39,723 nucleotides of DNA, taken from contig CANPVU010000013.1 of NCBI GenBank assembly GCA_947581765.1, forward strand, positions 1 through 39,723, read 5' to 3'. Source of the DNA: an uncultured Bacilli bacterium (lineage in GTDB: Bacteria > Bacillota_I > Bacilli_A > RF39 > UBA660). The position numbers and the translations under genes are program-made. Below the pieces are notes generated by a model, which searched no databases, had not been told where the DNA came from, and saw only the letters and a list, made by a program, of their open reading frames with translations. Positions 31,322 to 39,665 of the stretch are shown here, piece after piece; the stretch's first letter is position 1; every line of letters starts with the position of its first letter.

Positions 31322-32566
31322 TTAACTATTATTTATTAATGTTTTTATCTTACCTATTTCATTTACTCCCCTTTTATAAATATCCTTTTTTAACATCATT
31401 AATCCTTTTTTAGATATATTATCTTTATAACTTAACAGAATATTTTTAAATACATTTATATCAATATAATTATCAGTACATATTAAATTAAATAAATATT
31501 GTAAATATTCATCTTCACCTTCTAATCCATTACTATTACATATAAAATACATATAACAATAAGATTCTTTAATGTATACATTTCCTAACTTTACATATCG
31601 TTTAAATATATCTAATGATTTATCAAAATTATTACTTTGGTATAATATTTTAGCAATCATATATATGTAATCTGTATTATTAGTATGTTGGTAAGATTCA
31701 TTGCATATATCTATAGCTTCATCTATTTGTCCTTTAGAATAACTTTGTTCTATTCTATGCATTACTTTATAGTCATATATATAATTATTTTTATTTGATA
31801 ATACTTCATCTATTACTTTTTGTAAATATAAAATATTAGCATTCATATTTCCATTATTTAGTATATATAACTTTAAATAATTATTTGCCTCCTCATATGA
31901 AGATAATATTATTAATTGCTCTATAATTAAAGAAATAGCATCTAAATTATTTGGTTCTAATTTTAATATTTGTTTTAAGATATGGTAGTCATATCCTATA
32001 TTATTAGAATTAAAAAAACATACTTTAAAAGTATTTATTACATTTTTATTATAATCTAACATAAATTTATTTATTATATAAACTAAAGGTATAAAATCTA
32101 TTTCATATTTCTTTTTAATACTAATTTTATAACAATTATCTAAATATTTTAATGCTTCTTTATATTCATTTTTATTTATACAATTTATACATTCATTAAA
32201 CATTACTAATATTTTTCTATCTATATCATAATTACCTAATATATTAGATACATTAGGAACTATATACTTCTCATTATCTAAGTATTTACTTAATAATATA
32301 TTATAAATTTCTAACTCATCATGACCATTTTCAATAACTTTTTTTATATATTTTAAAGCTTGTTTAAAATTATCTATTTTTATATATACATAAAATAAAT
32401 AATAATATGTATCAACAGATTTATTTATATTAACTAATTCATTACATTTACTACTTATAATTTTTTTATCTTCTAATGTTAATTTATCCTTTAATAACAT
32501 ACTATTAATGGACATATATATTTGTGTATTTACCAAGTTCTTATCTGTCCAATACATCATTTTCAT
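31322..32566 (-). CDS. TPR-like repeat protein of unknown function
   Basis: A 414-aa cytosolic protein. Several stretches look like tetratricopeptide repeats: DTYYYLFYVYIKIDNFKQAL (55-75 region), CINKNEYKEALKYLDNCYKI, and SYSKGQIDEAIDICNESYQH with a following IYMIAKILYQSNNFDKSLDIF. TPR arrays bind partner proteins. Three ATG codons lie close together at the start (32566, 32560, 32557); GAGAGAT upstream fits either of the first two, so I keep the longest. It is divergent from the NlpC/P60 gene. Asn- and Ile-rich composition reflects the AT-rich DNA. Confidence 0.75.
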   Translation of the reverse strand: MKMMYWTDKNLVNTQIYMSINSMLLKDKLTLEDKKIISSKCNELVNINKSVDTYYYLFYVYIKIDNFKQALKYIKKVIENGHDELEIYNILLSKYLDNEKYIVPNVSNILGNYDIDRKILVMFNECINCINKNEYKEALKYLDNCYKISIKKKYEIDFIPLVYIINKFMLDYNKNVINTFKVCFFNSNNIGYDYHILKQILKLEPNNLDAISLIIEQLIILSSYEEANNYLKLYILNNGNMNANILYLQKVIDEVLSNKNNYIYDYKVMHRIEQSYSKGQIDEAIDICNESYQHTNNTDYIYMIAKILYQSNNFDKSLDIFKRYVKLGNVYIKESYCYMYFICNSNGLEGEDEYLQYLFNLICTDNYIDINVFKNILLSYKDNISKKGLMMLKKDIYKRGVNEIGKIKTLINNS

Positions 32567-32657
32567 CTCTCTTTTCTATACTTTTGAATATTTTATTATT
32601 ACCAAAATATAATAATATATACACAATAAATAATATGTCATATTATGGAGGTATATT

Positions 32658-33704
32658 ATGAATTATTATAATGAAAGACTAAAATATTATAATTATATAT
32701 ATGATATGAATATAGAACCAATAATTAGTAATAACTATTTAAAAAATTTATTAGAAGTTAATAATAAAGAATATTATTACAATCATAAATTAATTGATAA
32801 TAAAACAATAGAAAATATACTTAATAATAGAAATATTAATTATTGCTACAAAATAAAAAAGGCAGTTGTACTTAATAGAACATATGGTAAATTATTACCT
32901 AGTGATATTATACTTTATAGTAATATTAAAGATAATTATTTCAACAGAAATCAATTAATTGAACTTAATATTGGTACTCCAATATATATAATACATATAA
33001 GTAAAGATAAATTGTGGTATTTCATAAAAACATATAATTATTATTGTTGGGTAAAAAAGGATGATATTTGTATAGTTAATGATAACATATTTAATAAGTA
33101 TCTAAATCCTAAAAGATTTATTGTGATAACAGATAAATTATATATAGAAAAAAATAAATTTATTGATATTGGAGTTAAATTACCATTATATAAAAAAATA
33201 AATAACAACTATAAAGTAATAATACCAAATATATACAATAATATATACAAAGATAAAATAATTAATATTAATAGTAAATATTTAAATGAAGGATATGTTA
33301 AATATAATTATCATAATCTAATAGTACAATCTTTAAAATATCTAAATACTCCATATGGATGGGGTGGAATGAATAATGGTATTGATTGTTCTGGTTTTAT
33401 ATCAAATATATATAAAGTATTTGGAATATTATTACCAAGAGATACAAGTAAACAACAACAAATAGTTGGTACAACAATAATTGATATGAAACAACTAAAT
33501 TTTATAGAAAAATATAAACAACTAATAAAAATAAAAAAAACTTGTATAATATATTTTAAAAGTCATGTAATGCTACTACTTGGAATAAAAAATAAAAATA
33601 TATATGTAATACATGCATCTAGTAATTACAAAAAAGTAATTATTACTAAACTTGATAATAAAACTATTGATAATATAACATCATTGCACATAATTGAATT
33701 TTGA
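32658..33704 (+). CDS. NlpC/P60 peptidoglycan endopeptidase with SH3-like domains, no signal peptide
   Basis: A 348-aa cysteine peptidase of the YkfC-like type. Two SH3-like segments (about 65-140 and 150-200) precede the NlpC/P60 domain (from about 220), with catalytic Cys244 in GIDCSGF and the His in KSHVMLL (His303). The GWGG motif just before it is typical. These enzymes cut gamma-D-Glu to diamino-acid bonds of wall peptides. The N-terminus (MNYYNERLKYYNYIY) has no signal peptide, so it should act in the cytosol on imported muropeptides, as YkfC does. SD GGAGG lies 6 nt before the ATG. The PP2C gene follows after 52 nt with its own promoter. Confidence 0.9.
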   Translation: MNYYNERLKYYNYIYDMNIEPIISNNYLKNLLEVNNKEYYYNHKLIDNKTIENILNNRNINYCYKIKKAVVLNRTYGKLLPSDIILYSNIKDNYFNRNQLIELNIGTPIYIIHISKDKLWYFIKTYNYYCWVKKDDICIVNDNIFNKYLNPKRFIVITDKLYIEKNKFIDIGVKLPLYKKINNNYKVIIPNIYNNIYKDKIININSKYLNEGYVKYNYHNLIVQSLKYLNTPYGWGGMNNGIDCSGFISNIYKVFGILLPRDTSKQQQIVGTTIIDMKQLNFIEKYKQLIKIKKTCIIYFKSHVMLLLGIKNKNIYVIHASSNYKKVIITKLDNKTIDNITSLHIIEF

Positions 33705-33729
33705 CAAATTGTACACAAAGTGGTAATAT
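33701..33729 (+). promoter_or_regulatory. Promoter of the PP2C gene
   Basis: Consensus TTGACA (33701-33706, overlapping the NlpC stop TGA), 17 nt, TAATAT (33724-33729). The predicted start lies just before a G-run (33739-33743), followed by a second GGGG that serves as SD. Confidence 0.65.
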
Positions 33730-33756
33730 ACACACCTAGGGGGTTGGGGATAGTAT

Positions 33757-34557
33757 ATGTTAAAAATTTTTAGAACTAATGGAAAATTTATTACAAAGAC
33801 TCATACTGGGCTATATTCACACGTAAATCAGGACCGTGTATTAGCTACAAGTCATCCACTTGCTAAAAATATAAAATTATTTGCTATAGCTGATGGTATG
33901 GGAAGTTTATATAAATCAGAATTTGCATCACAATATGTAGTAGATAATTTAAATAAATGGTTTTTATCTTTAAATCTAGATGAAATAAATAATACCTATA
34001 TGTTGTGTGAAATTTTAAATAATATAATATATAATATAAATAATTGGTTATATAAAGAACTAATAGGTTATCCAGAATGTGGTACTACATTAACTTGTGC
34101 TGTTGTTAATGAAAATGATACAGTAATAGCTAATATAGGTGATTCTAGAACATATGCTGTAATAAAAAAAAGATTAAAACAAATAACAAAAGATGATACA
34201 CAATTATGGATAGAATATGAAAAAGGTAATATTAAAAAAAATGATATAAGATATCACATATATAATAATCTAATAAATAAAAGTATAGGATTATCATTAA
34301 ATGTTGAGCCAACTTTATATACAATAAGAAATGATTTATATTCTTACTTATTACTTTTCTCTGATGGTGTTACTGATTGTTTATCCGATAAAAAAATTCA
34401 ATATATAATTAATAACACTAGATTTAAAGAGATGGCTGATGAAATAATAAATCAAGCTGTATATGTAGATCAAAGGGAAAAAGTTCCTAATGCAATGTGG
34501 GCAAAAAAACCTATTAATGGTAAAGATAATACTTCTGTAATAGTATATAAAAGATAG
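33757..34557 (+). CDS. PP2C-type Ser/Thr protein phosphatase
   Basis: A 266-aa PPM-family metallophosphatase. The metal-site motifs are present in order: NQDR (Asp26), IADGMG (Asp46), ECGTTLTCA, NIGDSRTYAV, FSDGVTDCLSD and GKDNTSVIV. PrpC is the usual partner of a PASTA kinase, but no kinase gene is in this window, so its substrate is unknown. The leader is G-rich (GGGGGTTGGGG), striking in this AT-rich DNA; the last GGGGAT is the likely SD. Ends at a bidirectional terminator convergent with the DUF1292 gene. Confidence 0.93.
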   Translation: MLKIFRTNGKFITKTHTGLYSHVNQDRVLATSHPLAKNIKLFAIADGMGSLYKSEFASQYVVDNLNKWFLSLNLDEINNTYMLCEILNNIIYNINNWLYKELIGYPECGTTLTCAVVNENDTVIANIGDSRTYAVIKKRLKQITKDDTQLWIEYEKGNIKKNDIRYHIYNNLINKSIGLSLNVEPTLYTIRNDLYSYLLLFSDGVTDCLSDKKIQYIINNTRFKEMADEIINQAVYVDQREKVPNAMWAKKPINGKDNTSVIVYKR

Positions 34558-34573
34558 ACTAAGTCTATCTTTT
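34549..34573. terminator. Bidirectional terminator between PP2C and DUF1292 genes
   Basis: Stem AAAAGATAGACT/AGTCTATCTTTT (34549-34560 with 34562-34573), with almost no loop; A- and T-tracts on both sides. Confidence 0.85.
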
Positions 34574-34576
34574 ATT

Positions 34577-34849
34577 TTAATTTTCTAATTCTTTAAATAA
34601 ATCATCCAATTGCTTTGAAACCTTATTCCATTCATCATCATCTGTTATTTCTTCTATTATTTCTTTTCCATTTTCATTTACTACTTTAGATATATATAAA
34701 TCTATATCTTCTTCATCAGAATCAGAGGAAGTTATATCTTTATACACAATATATTTTGTATTAGTTTTTTCATTAATTATAGTAGTAACTAATTCATACT
34801 CTATATTTTCTCCATTATCATTTTCTATTTCAATTATATTATTATCCAT
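34577..34849 (-). CDS. DUF1292 (YrzB-like) protein
   Basis: A 90-aa acidic protein matching DUF1292: NGENIEYELVTTI, TKYIVYKD, then SKVVNENGKEIIEEITDDDEWNKV. The family is widespread in Firmicutes, usually beside ruvX and alaS-type genes; its function is unknown. Here it is the last gene of a minus-strand run of five small and large unknown genes (gap 13 nt to the 152-aa gene). SD GGAGA precedes the ATG. Confidence 0.85.
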   Translation of the reverse strand: MDNNIIEIENDNGENIEYELVTTIINEKTNTKYIVYKDITSSDSDEEDIDLYISKVVNENGKEIIEEITDDDEWNKVSKQLDDLFKELEN

Positions 34850-34862
34850 AAATTCTCCATTA

Positions 34863-35321
34863 TTAAAATAAATTTAATATTTCTTTATTATCATTATTAG
34901 GTACATATACATCTTTTGAAGATACATTATCATTTTTTAATGAATTATTTTCTTCATCAAAAGTTTGTGTACTAATTACTTCTTCTTTTGAATTATCTTT
35001 CTTTTCTTCAAAATTACATATATTATAATATAAATCTGAATCGTCTTCTAGATTTAATACTGATACTTTAATCTCTAAAATAGAATTTATATAATTATTT
35101 AATAATGTATATACTTCATCTGGAAGATTATTTTTTTTACTTTTATATTCGGGAATAATATTATATTTAGTAGGTTCTATATTTTTATTTACATAATCAT
35201 ATATTTCCTTTAATTTATTGTAATATATACTATTTTTATCACAATAATAATCTATCCCATTTTGTAAAATATTATTAACACTTTCTAGTGCACAATTGTA
35301 AATATTATTCTCATTATACAT
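34863..35321 (-). CDS. Acidic protein of unknown function
   Basis: A 152-aa protein, not recognised. The N-terminal 95 residues are helical; the C-terminal third is a low-complexity acidic, Asn- and Ser-rich tail. No signal peptide or membrane span. SD GGGTGAG precedes the ATG. It is followed at 13 nt by the DUF1292 gene, so they are cotranscribed. Confidence 0.65.
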   Translation of the reverse strand: MYNENNIYNCALESVNNILQNGIDYYCDKNSIYYNKLKEIYDYVNKNIEPTKYNIIPEYKSKKNNLPDEVYTLLNNYINSILEIKVSVLNLEDDSDLYYNICNFEEKKDNSKEEVISTQTFDEENNSLKNDNVSSKDVYVPNNDNKEILNLF

Positions 35322-35392
35322 TATCTCACCCTTTTATTCTATTTTATATATTACACTAAATATATAATTTTTGCAATTAAACTAAAAGATTA

Positions 35393-36904
35393 TTATTGTG
35401 CAAGTCCTTCTAAATAACTTGCTCTTTTTTCTATTGCTTGAATATGTTTTCTTATCATATCTCTTTTATCAATTAATTTACTTATTTTATATGATTTTTT
35501 ATATTTAGAAACATCTACAAAATCATCCATATTTTCTTCTTTTTTTGCTATTCCTATTTCTCTTATTGTCTGCATTAAATCTTTATTTAATATTTCATAT
35601 ACTTTAGAATCTAACTTGCTTATTCCATTACTCTCATCACATATTTCATCTACTGATTCACAAGTTTCCTCCCTTAATATATCCATAGCAGATGAATATA
35701 CAGAATCAATATATATATCACTAGCATATTTATTTTCATATTCTTCTATATAGTTTTTTGCTTCTTCTAAACTAATATTATAATTATCTATTAAATAATT
35801 ATTCTGGTATTCTTTTACCTTTTTTTCATATGAAGCACTAGGATATTTAACTTTTTTTGTAGATACATATTGTCTTGCTTCCCAAAAACTTTTATTCAAA
35901 AGAGAATAATATTTTTTATACTCTTTAGTATCTGCTTCTTTTTCATTTTTATCTACTAAATCTAAAGATGTATCATCATCTATACTTTTACTATGATATT
36001 TAGAAAATAATTTATATAAACTGTTTATCATATTTTCAGAATCAGCATTCTCATCTAATAATTCTTTTAGTTTATCTTCCATTTCTTGTTCATAATTTAA
36101 TTTTTTATCATTAAGATCATTTATATCATCCATCTGTTGTTCTTCATTAATTAATCTAAACAATTCATCATTAACATTTACAAGATTATCAAATTGTTGT
36201 TCTAATATATCCTCAAGTAAATTAAGAGATACTTCTTCTGTAGTTGTTAATATACTATCATTATTTTCTTTTAACTGAATAATATCCATAATCATATTTT
36301 TAGAATTAGTTATTTTAGAACTTAAATACATACAAAAATTATATAATTCATTATTATTTATTAATTGTTCATAAGATAAACTAGTAATATAGTTTGCCTC
36401 ATTATTAATAGATATAACTTCCTTTTTAGTTGCTTCAATTTTATCTTTTATTACAATCATTATCATATTATTACTATTAGAATCAAATATTATTCCTTGA
36501 AGCATATTAATTACTTCATTAGTCATATATATTAATTTATTACATTCATCAATAACACTATCTAATAATTGGTTGTGTTCTATATTAGTACCATCTAACA
36601 AGTCTTTAACTTCATCTGATAAATTATATATTTTATTACATTCGTTAGATATTACATTCTCAACTTCACAATCATTATTCCTAATTTCCATATTAGAATT
36701 ATCAATTATGTAATCAATATTAGAATTTAATGTATTTAATTTATAGCTAATTTCATTTAATACTTCATTATTTTCTTGTAATACCTCATATATTTTTTCA
36801 TCGTAGCACTCATTCATAATGTTTATTTGATTATCACATAATAAATTAACTAAATCACTTAAATTTTTTAATAAAAATTTATAAACATCATAGTTAATAT
36901 TCAT
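35393..36904 (-). CDS. Large coiled-coil protein of unknown function
   Basis: A 503-aa acidic protein, not recognised. Long heptad-rich stretches run through residues 1-300 (for example EVLQENNEVLNEISYKLNTL), then an acidic spacer. A more basic, tyrosine-rich part follows (KKYYSLLNKSFWEARQYVSTKKVKYPSASYEKKVKEYQNN, about 330-370), and the C-terminus is helical (KLIDKRDMIRKHIQAIEKRA). No membrane segment. SD GAGGGGAT lies 4 nt before the ATG. A structural or scaffold role is a guess from composition. Confidence 0.65.
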   Translation of the reverse strand: MNINYDVYKFLLKNLSDLVNLLCDNQINIMNECYDEKIYEVLQENNEVLNEISYKLNTLNSNIDYIIDNSNMEIRNNDCEVENVISNECNKIYNLSDEVKDLLDGTNIEHNQLLDSVIDECNKLIYMTNEVINMLQGIIFDSNSNNMIMIVIKDKIEATKKEVISINNEANYITSLSYEQLINNNELYNFCMYLSSKITNSKNMIMDIIQLKENNDSILTTTEEVSLNLLEDILEQQFDNLVNVNDELFRLINEEQQMDDINDLNDKKLNYEQEMEDKLKELLDENADSENMINSLYKLFSKYHSKSIDDDTSLDLVDKNEKEADTKEYKKYYSLLNKSFWEARQYVSTKKVKYPSASYEKKVKEYQNNYLIDNYNISLEEAKNYIEEYENKYASDIYIDSVYSSAMDILREETCESVDEICDESNGISKLDSKVYEILNKDLMQTIREIGIAKKEENMDDFVDVSKYKKSYKISKLIDKRDMIRKHIQAIEKRASYLEGLAQ

Positions 36905-36961
36905 ATTATCCCCTCTATATTCTCTTATAAATATAATACACTATATATGATTTTTTTACAA

Positions 36962-36983
36962 TAAAAAAAGAGGATAACCTCTT
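36962..36983 (-). terminator. Terminator after the 98-aa gene
   Basis: Stem AAGAGG/CCTCTT (36983-36978 with 36973-36968), 4-nt loop, then seven T on the minus strand; overlaps the stop codon. Confidence 0.8.
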
Positions 36984-37278
36984 AGTATTGATCTAGTATA
37001 TTTATATACTGCATATCTTTATTTATCATATTAACAGTCTTTTTAATACCTAATTCATCAAATTTTTCTTTCAAATTTTTCTTACCTCTTAAAACAATAT
37101 CAAATCTGTTAATTAATATATTATTTATTTGTTTAATGCCTATCTCATTTAAATATTCTAATGAGGAAACAACTCTTTCTATATTCCAATTTGCATTAAG
37201 CAATGTCTGATTAGAATTATTTACTATTACTTTTTGTAATATCTCTTTTGAAACTCCACAATCCAATAAAAATTCCAT
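36982..37278 (-). CDS. Small mTERF-like helical-repeat protein
   Basis: A 98-aa protein. The pattern CGVSKEILQKVI...LLNAN, then SLEYLNEIGIKQINNILINRFDIVL and KKNLKEKFDELGI, recalls the repeat of mTERF proteins (Leu-rich helices with 'L..G......I..IL...P.il' spacing), although the Pro of the motif is missing. The similarity is by eye only. It starts 2 nt after the stop of the 760-aa gene, using GAGGAAG in that gene's last codons as SD, so the two are coupled. A terminator follows. Confidence 0.6.
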   Translation of the reverse strand: MEFLLDCGVSKEILQKVIVNNSNQTLLNANWNIERVVSSLEYLNEIGIKQINNILINRFDIVLRGKKNLKEKFDELGIKKTVNMINKDMQYINILDQY

Positions 37279-37280
37279 TA

Positions 37281-39563
37281 TTAGTCTTCCTCCCTATCAT
37301 AAACAATATTTTTTAATTCTTCAAATTCTTTATCAGTTAAATAACTATCATGAACTAAACTATATAACAATCCTTCATATTTATCAACATACTTATTAAT
37401 TAATAAAGTACTAAAATATTTTAAAACTTTTAATCTAGATATATGTATACCTTTTATAATATATCTTATTTCTTTCTTATTTAAATCTTTTTCTTCATTA
37501 ATACCATCTAACCATTTTATTAATGGTTCATTTATAGCAAGTGCTACATTTTCTAAAGAAATACCTTTTAAATATTTTTCAATATCAGGATTAAAATAGC
37601 TATTTACATCTAAATATTCCTTTTTATTTATATCTATATTTTTCAACTCTAAATATTTAATTCTAAGTGTTGCTTGTGTATTAGTTTCAAGTTGATATCT
37701 GTAGCATTCTATATATTCATATTCTTGTGCTTCTATATATCTATCCATATAGTATTCGAAATTTTTTGATGTAAGTGCTATTGGTGATGGAAATAATCCC
37801 TTACTATCCTTAACAATACTCATTTTATATGCTTCTGTTAATTCAATATTTTTTCTAAATAATGAACTATCTGTTCCCAAAATGAATGGACTACGATTAA
37901 TAATTTCATGTAATATTTCTGGATACTTTTCTTTTATAAATTTTTCATTGACAACAAAATTTTCATAAGTTCCATTTAATTGATCATTATTTCTATTTGA
38001 AAAAACTTTAGGAATTGAAAATATGTCATATAAATCTAGCTTATCTTCTTTAGATATTTTAATAAGATTATCAAGTATTTCTTTTGTTGAATATACTAAA
38101 ATTGAACAAAACTGACTACATTTTATTTGCTGTATTTCTTTTGATATTGAATTGTTACCAAGTGGCAATGTATAGTCTTTTAAAAATGATAATTCTTTTG
38201 ATGAATCTATATATTCAATCATTTGTTGTATTTTCTTTAATGATGTTGAACTTACTAATTTATCTATTAGACTCTCTTCAAATGCTGCAAAATTTAATCC
38301 ATGTTTAGTAAATAATAGTTCAACTTTTTTAATTTTATCATTATTTTTCTTTCCTTTTTCTACATCATCTTCAATGTTTAACTTCTCTATCTCATTAGTA
38401 TCTACTGATTTAATATTCTTCTTTAAGTTTAATATATTAAGCATATTTATTACAGATAAAATATATTCAAAATTTCTATTATCATTTTTTAATATATCTA
38501 TTATGAATATAAATTCTTCTACATTAAATAAAGATTTACTAGATAGTTTTAATTTAGTTAAAATATTATTTAATGTAATAACATCTTCATCCTTATCAGT
38601 ACTATATTCAACCCTTTTTTCTATATTTAGTTCTTCATATTTATTATTTAAAACTTGTATAAATTTAGAAATTATTGATAGATCTTCTTCTGTAGCATCT
38701 ATATTTAATCCCCTATTTTTTCCTTTTATTAGTGCATATGGTACCGCTAACTTATCTATATAATATTTTATATCTTTTTCATTCCATAAATCTGTCATTA
38801 CATTTTGTATTTTATCTGGATATATTTCTAATAATTTATCATAGTTATTTTCTATTATATTTACAATATTTTTTAAAGAGTCTATTTTCTTTTGTCTAAA
38901 ATTATTTTTCTTTAAATCTTCCCTTTTTGCATTTATTAATTTTTCAATTAATGTCGTTAATTCATTTTTTATTTCTTTATCTATATCTATATTTTTATTT
39001 ATATAATTTCCATTGGTATTATTATGTGCTAATGCTACTAAAAATGAGTATATATATTCCTCTGAAACTGTCTTACTAACTTTTAATATAGGATAATAAT
39101 CTTCAAAATTAGTAACAGGTTCATTATTTATTAGCAAATCTCTTAATGATACAACTAAATTTAATTCTGATAATATATTTTCCTTTTCACTTTCAATATC
39201 ATTTGTCATATCTAAATAAATTTGTATTTTATCTAATAGTTCAAAAAATAACTTTGCAGATTGTATATATTGATTACTTGATTTTAATGCATAATTATTT
39301 ATTCCTTCATTTAACCAATATTTTTTTATTTTAATGTCTTCAAAATCATACTCAACATCTAAAAATTCTTTTAATATATTTTCTAATTCAACATCTCCTA
39401 AATCACAAATACATCTTATAGGATTACTAGGATATTTTGATAACATAGTTACTATCTTTTTTCTTTTTTCTATTTCATTAAGCTTCTTTTGACATATTAT
39501 CTTTTTATAGCTAAGTATATCAACTAATCTTTTTATCTGTTCTTCTTCATTTATTAGTAGCAT
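37281..39563 (-). CDS. Large helical protein with mTERF-like repeats, function unknown
   Basis: A 760-aa cytosolic protein. The first 300 residues are coiled-coil and helical. The C-terminal half has repeated units such as LFTKHGLNFAAFEESLIDKL, DLYDIFSIPKVFSNRN and YENFVVNEKFIKEKYPEILHEIINRSPFILGTDSSLFRKNIEL, with a hydrophobic 'SPFIL' and 'IPKVF' like the Pro position of mTERF repeats. mTERF proteins bind nucleic acid in organelles; bacterial relatives are uncharacterised, so a nucleic-acid role is inference. The start is ATG 39563, with GAGGTG 6 nt upstream; a GTG in frame just before it is part of that SD. It is the first gene of a two-gene unit. Confidence 0.65.
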   Translation of the reverse strand: MLLINEEEQIKRLVDILSYKKIICQKKLNEIEKRKKIVTMLSKYPSNPIRCICDLGDVELENILKEFLDVEYDFEDIKIKKYWLNEGINNYALKSSNQYIQSAKLFFELLDKIQIYLDMTNDIESEKENILSELNLVVSLRDLLINNEPVTNFEDYYPILKVSKTVSEEYIYSFLVALAHNNTNGNYINKNIDIDKEIKNELTTLIEKLINAKREDLKKNNFRQKKIDSLKNIVNIIENNYDKLLEIYPDKIQNVMTDLWNEKDIKYYIDKLAVPYALIKGKNRGLNIDATEEDLSIISKFIQVLNNKYEELNIEKRVEYSTDKDEDVITLNNILTKLKLSSKSLFNVEEFIFIIDILKNDNRNFEYILSVINMLNILNLKKNIKSVDTNEIEKLNIEDDVEKGKKNNDKIKKVELLFTKHGLNFAAFEESLIDKLVSSTSLKKIQQMIEYIDSSKELSFLKDYTLPLGNNSISKEIQQIKCSQFCSILVYSTKEILDNLIKISKEDKLDLYDIFSIPKVFSNRNNDQLNGTYENFVVNEKFIKEKYPEILHEIINRSPFILGTDSSLFRKNIELTEAYKMSIVKDSKGLFPSPIALTSKNFEYYMDRYIEAQEYEYIECYRYQLETNTQATLRIKYLELKNIDINKKEYLDVNSYFNPDIEKYLKGISLENVALAINEPLIKWLDGINEEKDLNKKEIRYIIKGIHISRLKVLKYFSTLLINKYVDKYEGLLYSLVHDSYLTDKEFEELKNIVYDREED

Positions 39564-39569
39564 GTAAAA

Positions 39570-39590
39570 CACCTCTTTAATTTAATTATA
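39570..39590 (-). promoter_or_regulatory. -10 box and SD of the 760-aa gene
   Basis: TATAAT (39590-39585) and GAGGTG (39575-39570) on the minus strand with 9 nt between, then 6 nt and ATG. Confidence 0.45.
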
Positions 39591-39616
39591 TATATTATCA
39601 TTTATCCAATAAAAAG

Positions 39617-39642
39617 ACAAGAAAAAAGAAGCATTAGCTTCT
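39617..39642 (-). terminator. Terminator of a gene beyond the right edge
   Basis: Stem AGAAGC/GCTTCT (39642-39637 with 39632-39627), loop TAAT, then TTTTTTC on the minus strand. The gene it serves lies outside the window. Confidence 0.65.
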
Positions 39643-39665
39643 ATAATTATGATTAATTTATGATA

